Of a stretch of DNA of 64,000 nt, positions 1 to 9,636 are shown in pieces; position 1 is the stretch's first letter, and each line of letters opens with the position of its first letter. The position numbers and the translations under genes are program-made. The notes beneath the pieces were generated by a model that ran no database searches, was not told the origin of the DNA, and was given only the letters and a program-made list of their open reading frames with translations. Origin of the DNA: Caldicellulosiruptor naganoensis (GTDB taxonomy: Bacteria > Bacillota > Thermoanaerobacteria > Caldicellulosiruptorales > Caldicellulosiruptoraceae); contig NZ_CP113864.1 in assembly GCF_026914285.1 (NCBI RefSeq), positions 1,829,001-1,893,000 on the forward strand. Direction: 5' to 3'.

Positions 1-839
1 ATGAATCTCATTAATCTTAAAAAAGAATCACTTTTTCCTTGATGAGGTGTAGCTGTTAACAACAAGAGATAGGGACTTGCCACAGCCAATGCCTTACCGA
101 GCTTATATCTTGCCACATTAGAAGTTGCTCCAGCAAGTCTGTGGGCCTCGTCAATCATAATCAAATCCCAATTGGCATTAATCAGATTTAAAAATTTCTG
201 AGTATTAACTTCTTCTATTTTCTCAGCTGTCCAACCAACTCTGCCTTCAATTGGCTTTACTGAATCATGTGAGGATATAACTTGATCAAAAATGGTCCAG
301 ATATTTTCTTTATCGTATACTCTCTTTAAAACATCCAAATCTTGGGGTAGGATTATTTTGAAGTCCTCAGAAAATTTTTCTTTCATCTCCTCCTGCCACT
401 GCAATATAAGCCCTTTTGGAGCTAAGATAAGAATTCTTTTTATCAATCCTCTTAGTTTCAATTCCTTCATTATTAGTCCTGCTTCAATAGTTTTACCAAG
501 ACCTACCTCATCAGCTAAAACAAATCTCACTTTATCGCTGGATAAAGCTCTTTTCAAAGCATAAATTTGGTGAGGTAATGGCAGAATACTGCCACTTAAG
601 GGTGACAGTATTCCGCCAGAGATTATATTTTTCAACTTAGCAGCATTCAAAATATACTTGAATTCATACACATTAAAATTTACGCTCTCTTCTATGTCTT
701 TATCTGTTACTTCGTAAACCACATTAGAAGATGTATCTAAAACCACATATATTTTATAACCCCATAATTCTTTTATATCCAAAAGTTTTGCATACTTTTT
801 TAAGCTTTTTACATAAACAAAATGAACTTTCTCAATCAT
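1..839 (-). CDS. brxHII: SNF2/HepA-type helicase, N-terminal part (BREX BrxHII-like), cut by window edge
   Basis: The first 279 residues are visible and the C-terminus lies beyond the left edge. A Q-like motif (LPHQIYAL, about 88-95) precedes Walker A (ADEVGLGKT, 109-117), then DEAH (230-233) and a TAT motif (262-264). This order is typical of SNF2/HepA-class superfamily 2 helicases, which translocate on double-stranded DNA using ATP. The ATG start follows AGGTGA by 7 nt and lies 3 nt after the methylase stop, so the two genes are co-transcribed. The order ATPase, methylase, helicase matches type 3 BREX, where this position is BrxHII. DISARM DrmD is the main alternative. The helicase class is clear; the BREX name rests on context. 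Confidence 0.8.
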   Translation of the reverse strand, partial: MIEKVHFVYVKSLKKYAKLLDIKELWGYKIYVVLDTSSNVVYEVTDKDIEESVNFNVYEFKYILNAAKLKNIISGGILSPLSGSILPLPHQIYALKRALSSDKVRFVLADEVGLGKTIEAGLIMKELKLRGLIKRILILAPKGLILQWQEEMKEKFSEDFKIILPQDLDVLKRVYDKENIWTIFDQVISSHDSVKPIEGRVGWTAEKIEEVNTQKFLNLINANWDLIMIDEAHRLAGATSNVARYKLGKALAVASPYLLLLTATPHQGKSDSFLRLMRF

Positions 840-842
840 TTC

Positions 843-3413
843 TTATTCACCTAATCTTGTCAGAGCATTGTCATAATACATCAAAAGAACTGAATCTTCT
901 TGTAAAACTGACTCTGGAAGTTTTTCAGCCATCTTTACAATTGTTTTATAATCCTTTTTCTGCCATAAATCCTTAAATCCAGCTCTTATTGCTTCTGTTC
1001 TGAAAACTTTCAACTTGCCTTTGACATTTAAGTATCCTTCAAATTCTCTCAAAAGATTTTTAGTTCTCAGCTTTTCAAGGTCTGATTGCTTATTAACATC
1101 AGGCACATACCATTTACCATTTTCATCTTGTAAGAAGTTTTCTTCAAGTAGTTGTAAAAGCTCTGGTAACTTTTCATGCTTAAACTCGTGCTTAGCTTTC
1201 AAAAACTTAGGCTGTAGCTCTTGATAAGTCTGTGGCTGCTTTTCAAGCTCATTTCTTATCCATTGAATTGCACTCTTCTCATCAACAATAACAAATGAAA
1301 CCTGTTCTTTTAACTCGAGCCTGTATCTTTTTTCTTCATATTTCGGTATTTGGCTTGGAAGAAAGTACATTCCATCCCTTTCTATAAATCTTTCTTCTAA
1401 GCCCTTATAAAACTCGGCTGCTCCCATTGGAATGCTCAGACCTCTTTGAACATGATAAGCAACCATTGCATCGTATAACAAATAAGCTTGCCTTTCCGGG
1501 ATATATTCTAAAACTCCATTATTTTCAACCACAACAGGAAGCTTCTCAAGATGCTGTCTTACAAATTCCCAAACACCTTCTTCTGTTCCCACTTCTAAAT
1601 AGAACTTCTTTTCAAAGCTTTCTTTTGGTTTATACGCAGAGATTATTAAATCCTGTTTTGTGGCTGTAGTTGTCGTGACTTGTTTAAAACTGCCTTGTTT
1701 TTTATCGAGTGCTCTTACATTAGCAATAACAAATCCTGCTCTTAACATTGCTTCTTGAATAGCATTCCATACAGCATTTTTTGTATTGTGAAACTCAACT
1801 GTTATCCATCTACCAGGTTTAAGTATTCTATACATTTCTTTAAAGCACTGTTCCATTAATTCTTGGTACTCAGAAAGACCTTTTCCCTGCACTTTGTTTA
1901 TTATTGCCTCTGTCTTATTGTTGGTAAATACTCTCAGCCATGCCTCCCAAATAAAGTTAAGTTCTGAATATATGAGATTATCTCCATAGGGAGGATCGGT
2001 GAAGATATAATCTATGGAGTTTGAAGGAATATACGATAGATCACTAGCGGAACCACATGAAACAATTATATTGAATAGTTTTGTAACCGAATAGTTAAAT
2101 GTTGAATTTCTAAATTTATTTAATATTAAATCAAATATTGAAGTTTCAAATTTCAATGAAGCTATATAAAGTGTCCCTAAAAGCGGGCCAGCTTGATTTT
2201 TATTCCATCTGAATAAATATGACGCTCTTTGTAATATTGAGGTAAATAAAAATAATAATTTTTTTCTTAACCCTTCATTAGTACTCAAGATTTTTTCATA
2301 CAAACAACTCAAAACCCACAAATTCCTCTTTGTATAAAAATGATGAACATGAGTTATGCCAAAATGTGAACCCTCGCGCCATGTATCCCCCCATTTTTCC
2401 CCTTTAAACATCATTTTATCAGTAGGATACCAATACGGAATATCCATCTCTTCTATTTTTTGCAAAAGCTCAAAGTCAAACTTATCAGGTTTTTTTTCAA
2501 ATCGTTTTCCGTTTACTGAATAGTTTATTAAAACAGGAACCTGTTTTGCCTGAACAATATACTCTTTTAGCGCTTTATCATAAACGGTCACTGTTGCCCT
2601 TTCCAAAATAGTCTTTTTCAGCAAAGCGTTACAAAATGGACAATTGAAACTATCTAAAACCTCACCATTTTCCTTATCAACCGCCACATCCCAAAACACA
2701 ATCTCTTGCCCACAACTTGGGCAAATGAAGACATCAGACCAAACTGTATAATTTATTTTACCTTTAACAAATTCACCATCAATACCCTTTACAGGATTTC
2801 CGTTCTCATCAACATGTAAGGTTTCATACATCCAGCCACATTCTTTCTCAACTTCGTCCAGAATCATTTTTGCTTCTTTCTCAAATTCCTCGGGATCAAC
2901 AGGATTGTTGTAGTTATAAGCTATAAAAGTAGCTGCTGGTGATAAATCACATAAAATTGCCCTTCTTGCTCCCCATTCTATTTTTTTACCTCTTTGTTCA
3001 AATTCTTTTTCTAAAGCAAATTTAAACTCTGGGTCGGGATTTTCGCACATTGCCGCTGCTACACCCGTCATGCCCGACCCACAAAATCCATCAAAAACAA
3101 TATCACCAGGTTTTGTGTAATGCAAAATATATCTCATAATTGCTTTATAAGGAACTTTTGTATGGTAAGAATGAGCATTGTATACAGGGTCGTTTTTCCC
3201 CTCAGAGATATCTGCAGTATATGGTTCCACATTATAATCATCTGTTTTTTCGTCATATTTTTTACCGTATCTCTCAATAAAGTCTTTTATAAAGGGATTT
3301 GGACAAGCTGTATAATACGGCGGGTCAGAAAGCCTTATTATATCTTCATCATCTGCAATTGGAAAACCTTCAATGTTTCGTACACTATTCAGAATCTCTT
3401 TTGTAAGCTTCAT
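843..3413 (-). CDS. pglXI: BREX adenine-specific DNA methyltransferase (PglX type I-like)
   Basis: An 856-residue DNA methyltransferase. A SAM-binding motif (DGFCGSG, about 108-114) lies between two DPPY catalytic motifs, at about 30-33 (SDPPYYTACPNPF) and about 473-476 (TDPPYGDNLIYSE). A two-CxxC zinc-ribbon-like insert sits near 231-261 (ICPSC and NCPFC). DPPY is typical of amino-methyltransferases acting on adenine N6 or cytosine N4. In BREX systems PglX methylates host DNA at an asymmetric site and marks self. I chose the ATG at 3413 because GGGGG lies 8 nt upstream; an in-frame ATG at 3431 overlaps the brxC stop and lacks this spacing. It is co-transcribed with brxC upstream and the helicase downstream. 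Target specificity cannot be read from the sequence. Confidence 0.85.
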   Translation of the reverse strand: MKLTKEILNSVRNIEGFPIADDEDIIRLSDPPYYTACPNPFIKDFIERYGKKYDEKTDDYNVEPYTADISEGKNDPVYNAHSYHTKVPYKAIMRYILHYTKPGDIVFDGFCGSGMTGVAAAMCENPDPEFKFALEKEFEQRGKKIEWGARRAILCDLSPAATFIAYNYNNPVDPEEFEKEAKMILDEVEKECGWMYETLHVDENGNPVKGIDGEFVKGKINYTVWSDVFICPSCGQEIVFWDVAVDKENGEVLDSFNCPFCNALLKKTILERATVTVYDKALKEYIVQAKQVPVLINYSVNGKRFEKKPDKFDFELLQKIEEMDIPYWYPTDKMMFKGEKWGDTWREGSHFGITHVHHFYTKRNLWVLSCLYEKILSTNEGLRKKLLFLFTSILQRASYLFRWNKNQAGPLLGTLYIASLKFETSIFDLILNKFRNSTFNYSVTKLFNIIVSCGSASDLSYIPSNSIDYIFTDPPYGDNLIYSELNFIWEAWLRVFTNNKTEAIINKVQGKGLSEYQELMEQCFKEMYRILKPGRWITVEFHNTKNAVWNAIQEAMLRAGFVIANVRALDKKQGSFKQVTTTTATKQDLIISAYKPKESFEKKFYLEVGTEEGVWEFVRQHLEKLPVVVENNGVLEYIPERQAYLLYDAMVAYHVQRGLSIPMGAAEFYKGLEERFIERDGMYFLPSQIPKYEEKRYRLELKEQVSFVIVDEKSAIQWIRNELEKQPQTYQELQPKFLKAKHEFKHEKLPELLQLLEENFLQDENGKWYVPDVNKQSDLEKLRTKNLLREFEGYLNVKGKLKVFRTEAIRAGFKDLWQKKDYKTIVKMAEKLPESVLQEDSVLLMYYDNALTRLGE

Positions 3414-3427
3414 CTCAAGTTCCCCCA

Positions 3428-6400
3428 TCAATTTACGATAATTCGTATTTTGTCTTTTGTCTTACCCTTTATCATTGTTTCTATAAATTTTTCCATGGTA
3501 TCTTTAAATTCGTCAACTGTCATTGGACCTTTTTTAGAAATATAATCTTTTAACTGATTTACATCAAATTCTATTTTGTCAAAACCTTCCATCAGATTGT
3601 TAATTGCAGTAATGAAATAAGGCGAAATATCCTCATCAAATTCTCTTTTCTCAAGGAATTTTTCTATTTCCTTTCTTTCTTGTTCTTTCAAAAGCTTTAT
3701 ATTCTCACTAACAACCTTGTCTTCAAGAGCTTTTAAAATTTTGTCCTTTGTCTCATTAACCATAGTATATATATCATCTTCAACCTTTTCTAATAGCATG
3801 CTTGCAGACATTCCTTCCTCGTTATTAGGTTTAAACCCACAATGCGGACATACTGGTTGCTTTTTTAAATCCTCTTCTATTAAGCTAAAACATGTCTTTA
3901 TTGAACTTAATTTCTTCTCAATTTCTTCAAATTTTTGAATGCTGAAAATGTCTTTTATACTTTTTAATCTTCTCAAGTTACTAAACTCTTTGCTTGAAAG
4001 TATCTTCTTCTTTTTTTCATCGCCATTTATATCTAATCTACGTTTTTTATGCTTCTCAAAATAAGCTTGTATATATGCTTTTTTAACCGTTTCCAACTTG
4101 TTTTTAAAGTCTTTTATGGTAAAATCATCCAACTTATCAATATCTTGTAATATATTGTTCAATTCATCCTTCAAATCTTGAATCATTTTTTTAATTTCGT
4201 TCGAGTCAGTAACCAACTCTGCATTCTTGAGATAGTTTACAACATCATCAACTTGCTCTTTAAAATCAAGTGCTTTTTTCACTTTTTCAACCACTTTCAA
4301 TGCTTTAAACTTCTCTTCTATCTCATCCTTTGAAAAATTAAATGTTTTCAGTCTCGCAATGGTATTATATCTTTTTAGACTATCTAAAAAATTCTTAAAA
4401 TTACTCAAATCTTCCCTGAACTTTCTCTTTTCACTCTCTGTGAAAACTTCTCTGTCCCATATCAAGATGTTATTGGTCACTCTTTCTGAAATCTGAATAG
4501 TGTTTTTAATTAAATTCTCTAATTTACTTTGCATATTAGCAATACCCTGCTCCATCTGCGAGGAATTCTTTATCTGTCCTGGTGGAAGGTCTAAAAGCTC
4601 AAATAGTCTTTCAAGTACTTTAATAGGAATCTCCTTTGGTCTTGTAATATACTTAAAGTTTATTAAATTCACAAGATTGGTAGATGCAAGCTCGTCAAGA
4701 TTACCAGCATTGTACTCTTTACCCTGTTCGCCAATTAAAACAATATCACCAGTGTATATAAGTGCAGCTAAAATCATAACAACAAAGTTTGGTTCAAATT
4801 TAAAGTTTTTGTCCACCTCTTCCTCACTATACCACTTTTCAAATATCTCATTTCTATTTATCACTTTACCTGGTGGCAACTTTGCAACTAAATCCGCAAA
4901 ATACTTTGCATATATAGATTTCTTTGTGGAAATTCTTTCATTTTCAATTAAGCCAAAAGCATCTAAGATTTTCGCAGCAGTATCTGTTTTTTTGCCAGCA
5001 ATGTAGTTGAGGACTTGTTTTGTAAGTTCACTTAAATTATTTCTTGTAATTGTTATACTGAACTTCGGATATTGTGGGTAGAGTTTGCTAAAATGCTGTG
5101 AAAGACAAATAGAAGCCGCCTTATCAACAAGCTCTTTAATTGTCTTGTTGCTGTGAACTCTCCCTTGCAATATTTCAAACATTGATTTTGTTTCACCTTT
5201 ATAGGTGACATTAAAACAGGTATTTTTGTTGTTATTTATAATTTCCAATATCTCTTTTTCAAACTTGGTTGCCCATTTTAGATACGAATTTCTGCTTGAA
5301 GTATCAACACCTTCAGATAGTTCATGGGCTGCAGCATACATTTTTAGCTTTGTTATCAATGTATCGTCATTCAAGGCAAAACTGAAGAAAACCTCATCAT
5401 CTCTTTTATTATCTTCCCAGTCATTAAATTCATAAAGTCTTGTAAAGTAGATATAAAAATCTCTCGGTGGCTGTGCAGTCGGTCTTTCATTCGGTGTTCC
5501 TAAAAATAAATAACCGTGCCTCTCTATGTTTTTATCTTCCCAAATAAGGTCATACTCCCAGATTCTATGTCCTTTAACGTAAGGGGTTGCAGCCTTTTCT
5601 TCCCAATTAAGCAGCCTCAATATTATATTGTAGAAATGTCTGTTCACTACATCGTCGTCTATTATCTCAGCCTTTTCCTCAATCTTTGCCATATAATCAA
5701 TGCCTACTTTGGCAACATCTAAATAATATTGGTTATTTTCTTTGTTATATGAAATGAACTTGTTGTCAACAGTCTTTAATATCTCTTTTATTATAGACTC
5801 GATAGTGGTAATCAAAAAATCTTCCTCTTTCTCTGGTAAATCAGGAATATAAAAACACAAATCATCTTTGATATTTTCAATAGTCAATCCCAGCGGTACA
5901 TGTATGTCACCAGTGGCAAGTCTATAAACACTAAGAGCTTTTATTATTTTAATTGCATAACTCTTGTAAATTCTCTTAGGAAAAGAGTTGTTAATTATGT
6001 TTTCCAGAACACTGCTTGCATCAATAACCTGTCTTACGTCAGGATTGGCTCTTGCAGCTGGCATTTCCTTTATAAAGTCCCAATAAGAATCATAAGAAAT
6101 TATTCCTGTATCATCTTCAGGAATCTCTTCATCTAACAATTTTGAAATGGTTCGGCTGATAGTTTTTAAAATTTCTCTTTGCTCAGCGATAAGCACCTTT
6201 TGAAATACATCTATGTAAGAAGGATGTATTGGATAAAGTTCTACAAATTCTTCAAGCCTATCACCCATGTTCTTATACAGATTACTAAATTTTTTTAGAT
6301 GTTCTCGAATAAGAGCTTTCTGAGTATCATTTTTTTTGAGCAGTCTTTGAGATACAACATATGCAATATCTTCTTTTTTGATAATTATATTCTCAAATCT

Positions 6401-7120
6401 GTCTTTCACCTGCATTATTTTATCTGAAACATGAGAAAAACTTGAACTGTCAAACAATGATTCCTGAACACCTGCGATTATTCTAACACGTGTGTTTTTA
6501 CATACTTCACCCAATTCCCTCAAAAATCCCAAATCGAGCCTCAGTTCGTGCTCTTTTCTCGTTCTCAGAAAATCAAGCAATTCATCAATAACAATTAAGT
6601 ATCCTTTTTCAGGATACTTTTCCTCAAACTTTGCCATCATTTCAATAATTGAATCCTTGTTATTAGAAATTTCATTCATTGATGGAAATGTATAATCAAT
6701 CCCTCTTCTTTTCAAATCGTTTTCAATGTCTCTTTTTAAAATAATATCTCTCAAACTTGTTGTAACAGAGCCAATTTCTACTCTTACTACTTCAAACTTT
6801 CCAGCTATTTTTTCTGCTGCTTTCTTAAATTTTTCATTATTTACATAATCTAATAAATCCTTATCTTCGGCAATAGCCGATATAACTGCCATCAAATGCG
6901 ACTTACCTGTCCCATAGTTGCCAACAACAAATATTCCTTTATTATCATTAAATTCCTCAAATTGAAGCTGAGGAATGACAATATCACACAAAACCTCAGC
7001 CATTGAATCAGATATAACAAAAGTTTTAACTAAAGTTTTCGCCTTTTCCTTTTCATTAGCATCTACAAGTTGAATCAAGGTTTCAATTGGCTCAAAATTT
7101 ATTACATCTTTATACCTCAA
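3428..7120 (-). CDS. brxC: BREX P-loop ATPase BrxC/PglY-like (DUF6079-type)
   Basis: A 1230-residue ATPase with Walker A GNYGTGKS at 67-74 and Walker B YLIVIDE at 174-180. The middle and C-terminal parts are helical and charged, with coiled-coil character around 850-1080, then a CPHC pair at 1091-1094. Length and architecture fit BrxC/PglY, the large ATPase common to BREX systems and thought to assemble with the methylase and PglZ; its exact action is unresolved. The start is TTG, 9 nt after AGGAG and 6 nt after the brxF stop. The gene ends within 15 nt of the methylase start. Family assignment is from recognition of the sequence type and the gene order. Confidence 0.85.
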   Translation of the reverse strand: MRYKDVINFEPIETLIQLVDANEKEKAKTLVKTFVISDSMAEVLCDIVIPQLQFEEFNDNKGIFVVGNYGTGKSHLMAVISAIAEDKDLLDYVNNEKFKKAAEKIAGKFEVVRVEIGSVTTSLRDIILKRDIENDLKRRGIDYTFPSMNEISNNKDSIIEMMAKFEEKYPEKGYLIVIDELLDFLRTRKEHELRLDLGFLRELGEVCKNTRVRIIAGVQESLFDSSSFSHVSDKIMQVKDRFENIIIKKEDIAYVVSQRLLKKNDTQKALIREHLKKFSNLYKNMGDRLEEFVELYPIHPSYIDVFQKVLIAEQREILKTISRTISKLLDEEIPEDDTGIISYDSYWDFIKEMPAARANPDVRQVIDASSVLENIINNSFPKRIYKSYAIKIIKALSVYRLATGDIHVPLGLTIENIKDDLCFYIPDLPEKEEDFLITTIESIIKEILKTVDNKFISYNKENNQYYLDVAKVGIDYMAKIEEKAEIIDDDVVNRHFYNIILRLLNWEEKAATPYVKGHRIWEYDLIWEDKNIERHGYLFLGTPNERPTAQPPRDFYIYFTRLYEFNDWEDNKRDDEVFFSFALNDDTLITKLKMYAAAHELSEGVDTSSRNSYLKWATKFEKEILEIINNNKNTCFNVTYKGETKSMFEILQGRVHSNKTIKELVDKAASICLSQHFSKLYPQYPKFSITITRNNLSELTKQVLNYIAGKKTDTAAKILDAFGLIENERISTKKSIYAKYFADLVAKLPPGKVINRNEIFEKWYSEEEVDKNFKFEPNFVVMILAALIYTGDIVLIGEQGKEYNAGNLDELASTNLVNLINFKYITRPKEIPIKVLERLFELLDLPPGQIKNSSQMEQGIANMQSKLENLIKNTIQISERVTNNILIWDREVFTESEKRKFREDLSNFKNFLDSLKRYNTIARLKTFNFSKDEIEEKFKALKVVEKVKKALDFKEQVDDVVNYLKNAELVTDSNEIKKMIQDLKDELNNILQDIDKLDDFTIKDFKNKLETVKKAYIQAYFEKHKKRRLDINGDEKKKKILSSKEFSNLRRLKSIKDIFSIQKFEEIEKKLSSIKTCFSLIEEDLKKQPVCPHCGFKPNNEEGMSASMLLEKVEDDIYTMVNETKDKILKALEDKVVSENIKLLKEQERKEIEKFLEKREFDEDISPYFITAINNLMEGFDKIEFDVNQLKDYISKKGPMTVDEFKDTMEKFIETMIKGKTKDKIRIIVN

Positions 7121-7126
7121 AAACCA

Positions 7127-7588
7127 TCACTCCTCAAGATTTACTACATAACACCCAACATTATCTATCTTATACTTTTTATATTCCTTAGCCTGCGGTG
7201 TTGCGTAGATGATATAATTATTTTCAATTCGTGCTCTGAGAGAAGCAATTAGTTTTTTATACTTGCTTGCATTCTTTAAAACTCCAATTGGATCAATTTT
7301 CAGATGCTCTTCAAACAGTATGTCAGTATTATCAATAATAAGTGTCTGCTCTTCATTTTTTAATATAATCTCGTCAATTGCTTTGCTTACATGTCTCCAC
7401 CTTTCGGAAAATGGAATTTCAACCAAATAATTTGCTAACTCAAGATTAAGATTTATATATCTTATCCCAAATGTCGTCGATAATTCTTTCAAAATTTTAC
7501 TCGTTTGGTTTGGATTTCCACTTATAATAAGAGCAAGTTTGTAATAATATTTATCAAGTTCACCAAGTATCGACTCCCACCCAAGAAT
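7127..7588 (-). CDS. brxF: BrxF-like small P-loop protein of type 3 BREX, probable ATT start
   Basis: The open frame runs from a TAG at 7603-7601 to the stop at 7127. No ATG, GTG or TTG occurs in frame until a TTG at 7492, deep inside the protein. A perfect AGGAGG (7602-7597) lies 8 nt before an in-frame ATT at 7588, which would give a 153-residue protein, close to BrxF length (about 150). Starting at ATT restores an N-terminal strand and a P-loop-like segment, LALIISGNPNQTSK (near residues 19-32), which departs from the usual GxPGxGKT. A second hydrophobic strand plus acidic turn, TLIIDNTD, could be Walker B. It is the first gene of the putative BREX operon. The start codon and nucleotide binding are inference; the frame and ribosome-binding site are visible. 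Confidence 0.7.
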   Translation of the reverse strand: MLGWESILGELDKYYYKLALIISGNPNQTSKILKELSTTFGIRYINLNLELANYLVEIPFSERWRHVSKAIDEIILKNEEQTLIIDNTDILFEEHLKIDPIGVLKNASKYKKLIASLRARIENNYIIYATPQAKEYKKYKIDNVGCYVVNLEE

Positions 7589-7667
7589 TGTTAATACCTC
7601 CTATCTAAAGGCATTATGAGCTTTTGGCTTACATTAAAATGTTCTTTGCTAAAATTTATCAACTATA

Positions 7668-7697
7668 ATTATAACACTTTGGTTGATGAAAAGTAAA
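7668..7697 (-). promoter_or_regulatory. Promoter of the BREX operon
   Basis: On the minus strand, TTTACT (7697-7692) and TATAAT (7673-7668) are separated by 18 bp. The transcript would start about 70 nt before the brxF ATT codon. The rest of the gap between brxF and the nicotinate phosphoribosyltransferase (to 7824) is AT-rich, and I see no gene or clear terminator in it. Confidence 0.6.
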
Positions 7698-7824
7698 AAC
7701 TTTTATTTTTTTGATTAACACGAAAAATAAAAAAAGATGGTAAAAATATGTTCTAAACATCAATATTCTTGAACCAATTATGAACTATTTATGAGTCATC
7801 TGAATCTTTCTTTTAAAAATCACT

Positions 7825-8856
7825 TCACTTTACCCTCTTTAGCCTCTTATTTTCTGTAATCCCAGGAATTCTTCCCCTTTTTGCAATAGGCTTTCCGTCA
7901 ACTTCTTTTATATCCATCGTCATGTCAATTGGAGGTGCACCAGAAATATAGCTTCCAACGCCAAAAGCATCAGCCCCTGCTTCAGATAAAATCTTTATCT
8001 TTTCAGGATAAAGTCCGCCTGAGACAAATATTTTCACATGTGAAAAACCTTCCAAATCAAGCCTTCTTCTCACCTCATACACAAGCTCGGGGGTAACCCC
8101 ACCTCTTTCACCCGGTGTGTCAAGCCTGATGCCTTGTAGCCTTTCTTTCAATATCCTTGCAACATCCAGTGCCTCTTGTGCTTCGTCCTTAAAGGTGTCA
8201 ACAAGTATGATGCGAGGTGAGTCTTCTGGAATCACCTTATCATAGGCTACTGCAACATCTTCTGTTGACCCGGCAATCAGTATTGCAGCATGTGGAATTG
8301 TTCCCGATGGGGAAATTCCCAATATTTTGGCTGCCAATATGCAGCTTACCCCATCAGCGCCACCCACTTTTGCTGCCCTTTCCATTACAGGCGCAACTGA
8401 AGGATGGATGTGGCGCGCACCAAAACACAAAATTGGCTTGTCACCTGCTGCCTGCTTGCATTCACGTGCAGCTGTTGCCCACGCAGATGAGCTTGCAAGA
8501 ATGCCAAGAATTGGTGTTTCAAATATACCAAACTCTGTGTACTTGCCCTCTATTCTCATCACAACTTCTTTTGCTGAAAAACTTTCTCCTTCCTCTAAGG
8601 AGTACACTTTACAATCTATATCTTTTAAAAGATTTAAAACCTCGGGCAGGCCACAAAAAACCCCATCTCTCCTTGCAAAAATCTCAGCCTTCACAACTGC
8701 ATCTTCTCTTTTGAGATACCTTAATACTTCCAGTGTTTTTATAAAATAAATGTCAGTAGTTAATCCCATCTTTATTTCATCATGCTGTGCAGAGAAAAAA
8801 AGTCTGTCCTTATCTGTTTTGAGCTTTTCAACATCTTCAAGTCTGTTAATTCTCAT
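7825..8856 (-). CDS. pncB: Nicotinate phosphoribosyltransferase (short type)
   Basis: A 343-residue enzyme of the nicotinate/quinolinate phosphoribosyltransferase fold. It would convert nicotinate and PRPP to nicotinate mononucleotide in NAD salvage, in the cytoplasm. Visible segments are the N-terminal AQHDEIKMGLTTDIYF, the barrel stretch CFGARHIHPSVAP, a VDTFKDEAQEAL strand, RLDTPGERGG and a phosphate-binding VSGGLYPEKI ending in GVGSYIS. The length matches the short archaeal/clostridial NAPRTase rather than the roughly 400-residue E. coli form. It stands between the cobalt transporter operon (18 nt after cbiO) and the BREX operon, and may be transcribed with the former. Nicotinate as substrate is inferred from family resemblance. 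Confidence 0.85.
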   Translation of the reverse strand: MRINRLEDVEKLKTDKDRLFFSAQHDEIKMGLTTDIYFIKTLEVLRYLKREDAVVKAEIFARRDGVFCGLPEVLNLLKDIDCKVYSLEEGESFSAKEVVMRIEGKYTEFGIFETPILGILASSSAWATAARECKQAAGDKPILCFGARHIHPSVAPVMERAAKVGGADGVSCILAAKILGISPSGTIPHAAILIAGSTEDVAVAYDKVIPEDSPRIILVDTFKDEAQEALDVARILKERLQGIRLDTPGERGGVTPELVYEVRRRLDLEGFSHVKIFVSGGLYPEKIKILSEAGADAFGVGSYISGAPPIDMTMDIKEVDGKPIAKRGRIPGITENKRLKRVK

Positions 8857-8874
8857 GGACCTGTCTCACTTCCT

Positions 8875-9636
8875 TTAAAAAAATTTTTTAAAAATTTCAA
8901 ATTCCTCATCTATCACGTTTGCTTCTACTAAAAGATCTTTGTCTTTCAATATTTCCTCTGTCTTGCCAATTTTTAAAATCTTGTGGTCAGAAGACATAAC
9001 AATTGTAAAATCAGCAAGCAGCAAAAGCACGTCAAAATGATGAGTTGAGAGAATAATTGTCTTTCCCGCATTTTTCAGCTCGCTCAAAACTTTTGCAATG
9101 AATCTTATACTTTTGGGATCAAGATCGTTTGTTGGCTCATCTAAAATAAGAATATCAGGATTGTTTACAAGGATTGATGCAAGTGCTACCTTTTTCTTTT
9201 CACCACCGCTTAAAACAAGTATATCACTTTGTAATAAATTCTCAATCCCAAAAAGTTTTGCGATCTCAAAAACCCTTTTTTCTATTTCCTTCTCATCGGC
9301 TATGTACTGCCTTGGTCCAAAGGCAATCTCGTCAAACACATTGAGATTAAAAAGTTGTAGGTCAGTATCTTGAAACATATATCCTACTTTCCTATAAAAC
9401 CCTTCTTCAAATAACCTTTCAAAAGTTGATTTGTCAAGCTTTTTGTCAAAAAAATAAAGCTCCCCTTCAAAGTTAAGTTCTACCCCCGCAAGTATTTTCA
9501 TAAGCGTGGTCTTGCCACTGCCGTTGCAGCCAATGAGTGCGTATGACTTTCCTTTTTTTATTTCAAAATTTAGGTTATCAAGAATAATTTTATTGTTAAT
9601 TTTATAGGTCAAATTCTTTGCCGAATAAACGTTCAT
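8875..9636 (-). CDS. cbiO: Cobalt ECF transporter ATPase CbiO
   Basis: A 253-residue ABC ATPase with Walker A GCNGSGKT near 37-44, Q-loop within GYMFQDTDLQLF, signature LSGGEKKKV and Walker B DILILDEPTND with the following H-loop STHHFD. This is the energising subunit of a group I energy-coupling-factor importer. Its ATG overlaps the cbiQ stop by 4 nt, which implies translational coupling. Substrate choice comes from CbiM in the same operon; cobalt is most likely, but nickel cannot be excluded from sequence alone. It acts on the cytoplasmic face of the membrane as a dimer with CbiQ. Confidence 0.92.
   Translation of the reverse strand: MNVYSAKNLTYKINNKIILDNLNFEIKKGKSYALIGCNGSGKTTLMKILAGVELNFEGELYFFDKKLDKSTFERLFEEGFYRKVGYMFQDTDLQLFNLNVFDEIAFGPRQYIADEKEIEKRVFEIAKLFGIENLLQSDILVLSGGEKKKVALASILVNNPDILILDEPTNDLDPKSIRFIAKVLSELKNAGKTIILSTHHFDVLLLLADFTIVMSSDHKILKIGKTEEILKDKDLLVEANVIDEEFEIFKKFF

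Noticed and set aside
8217-8714. Long plus-strand frames opposite pncB and many similar antisense frames
   Set aside because: They are shadows of well-supported genes, lack ribosome-binding sites and show low-complexity Leu/Ser-rich translations.
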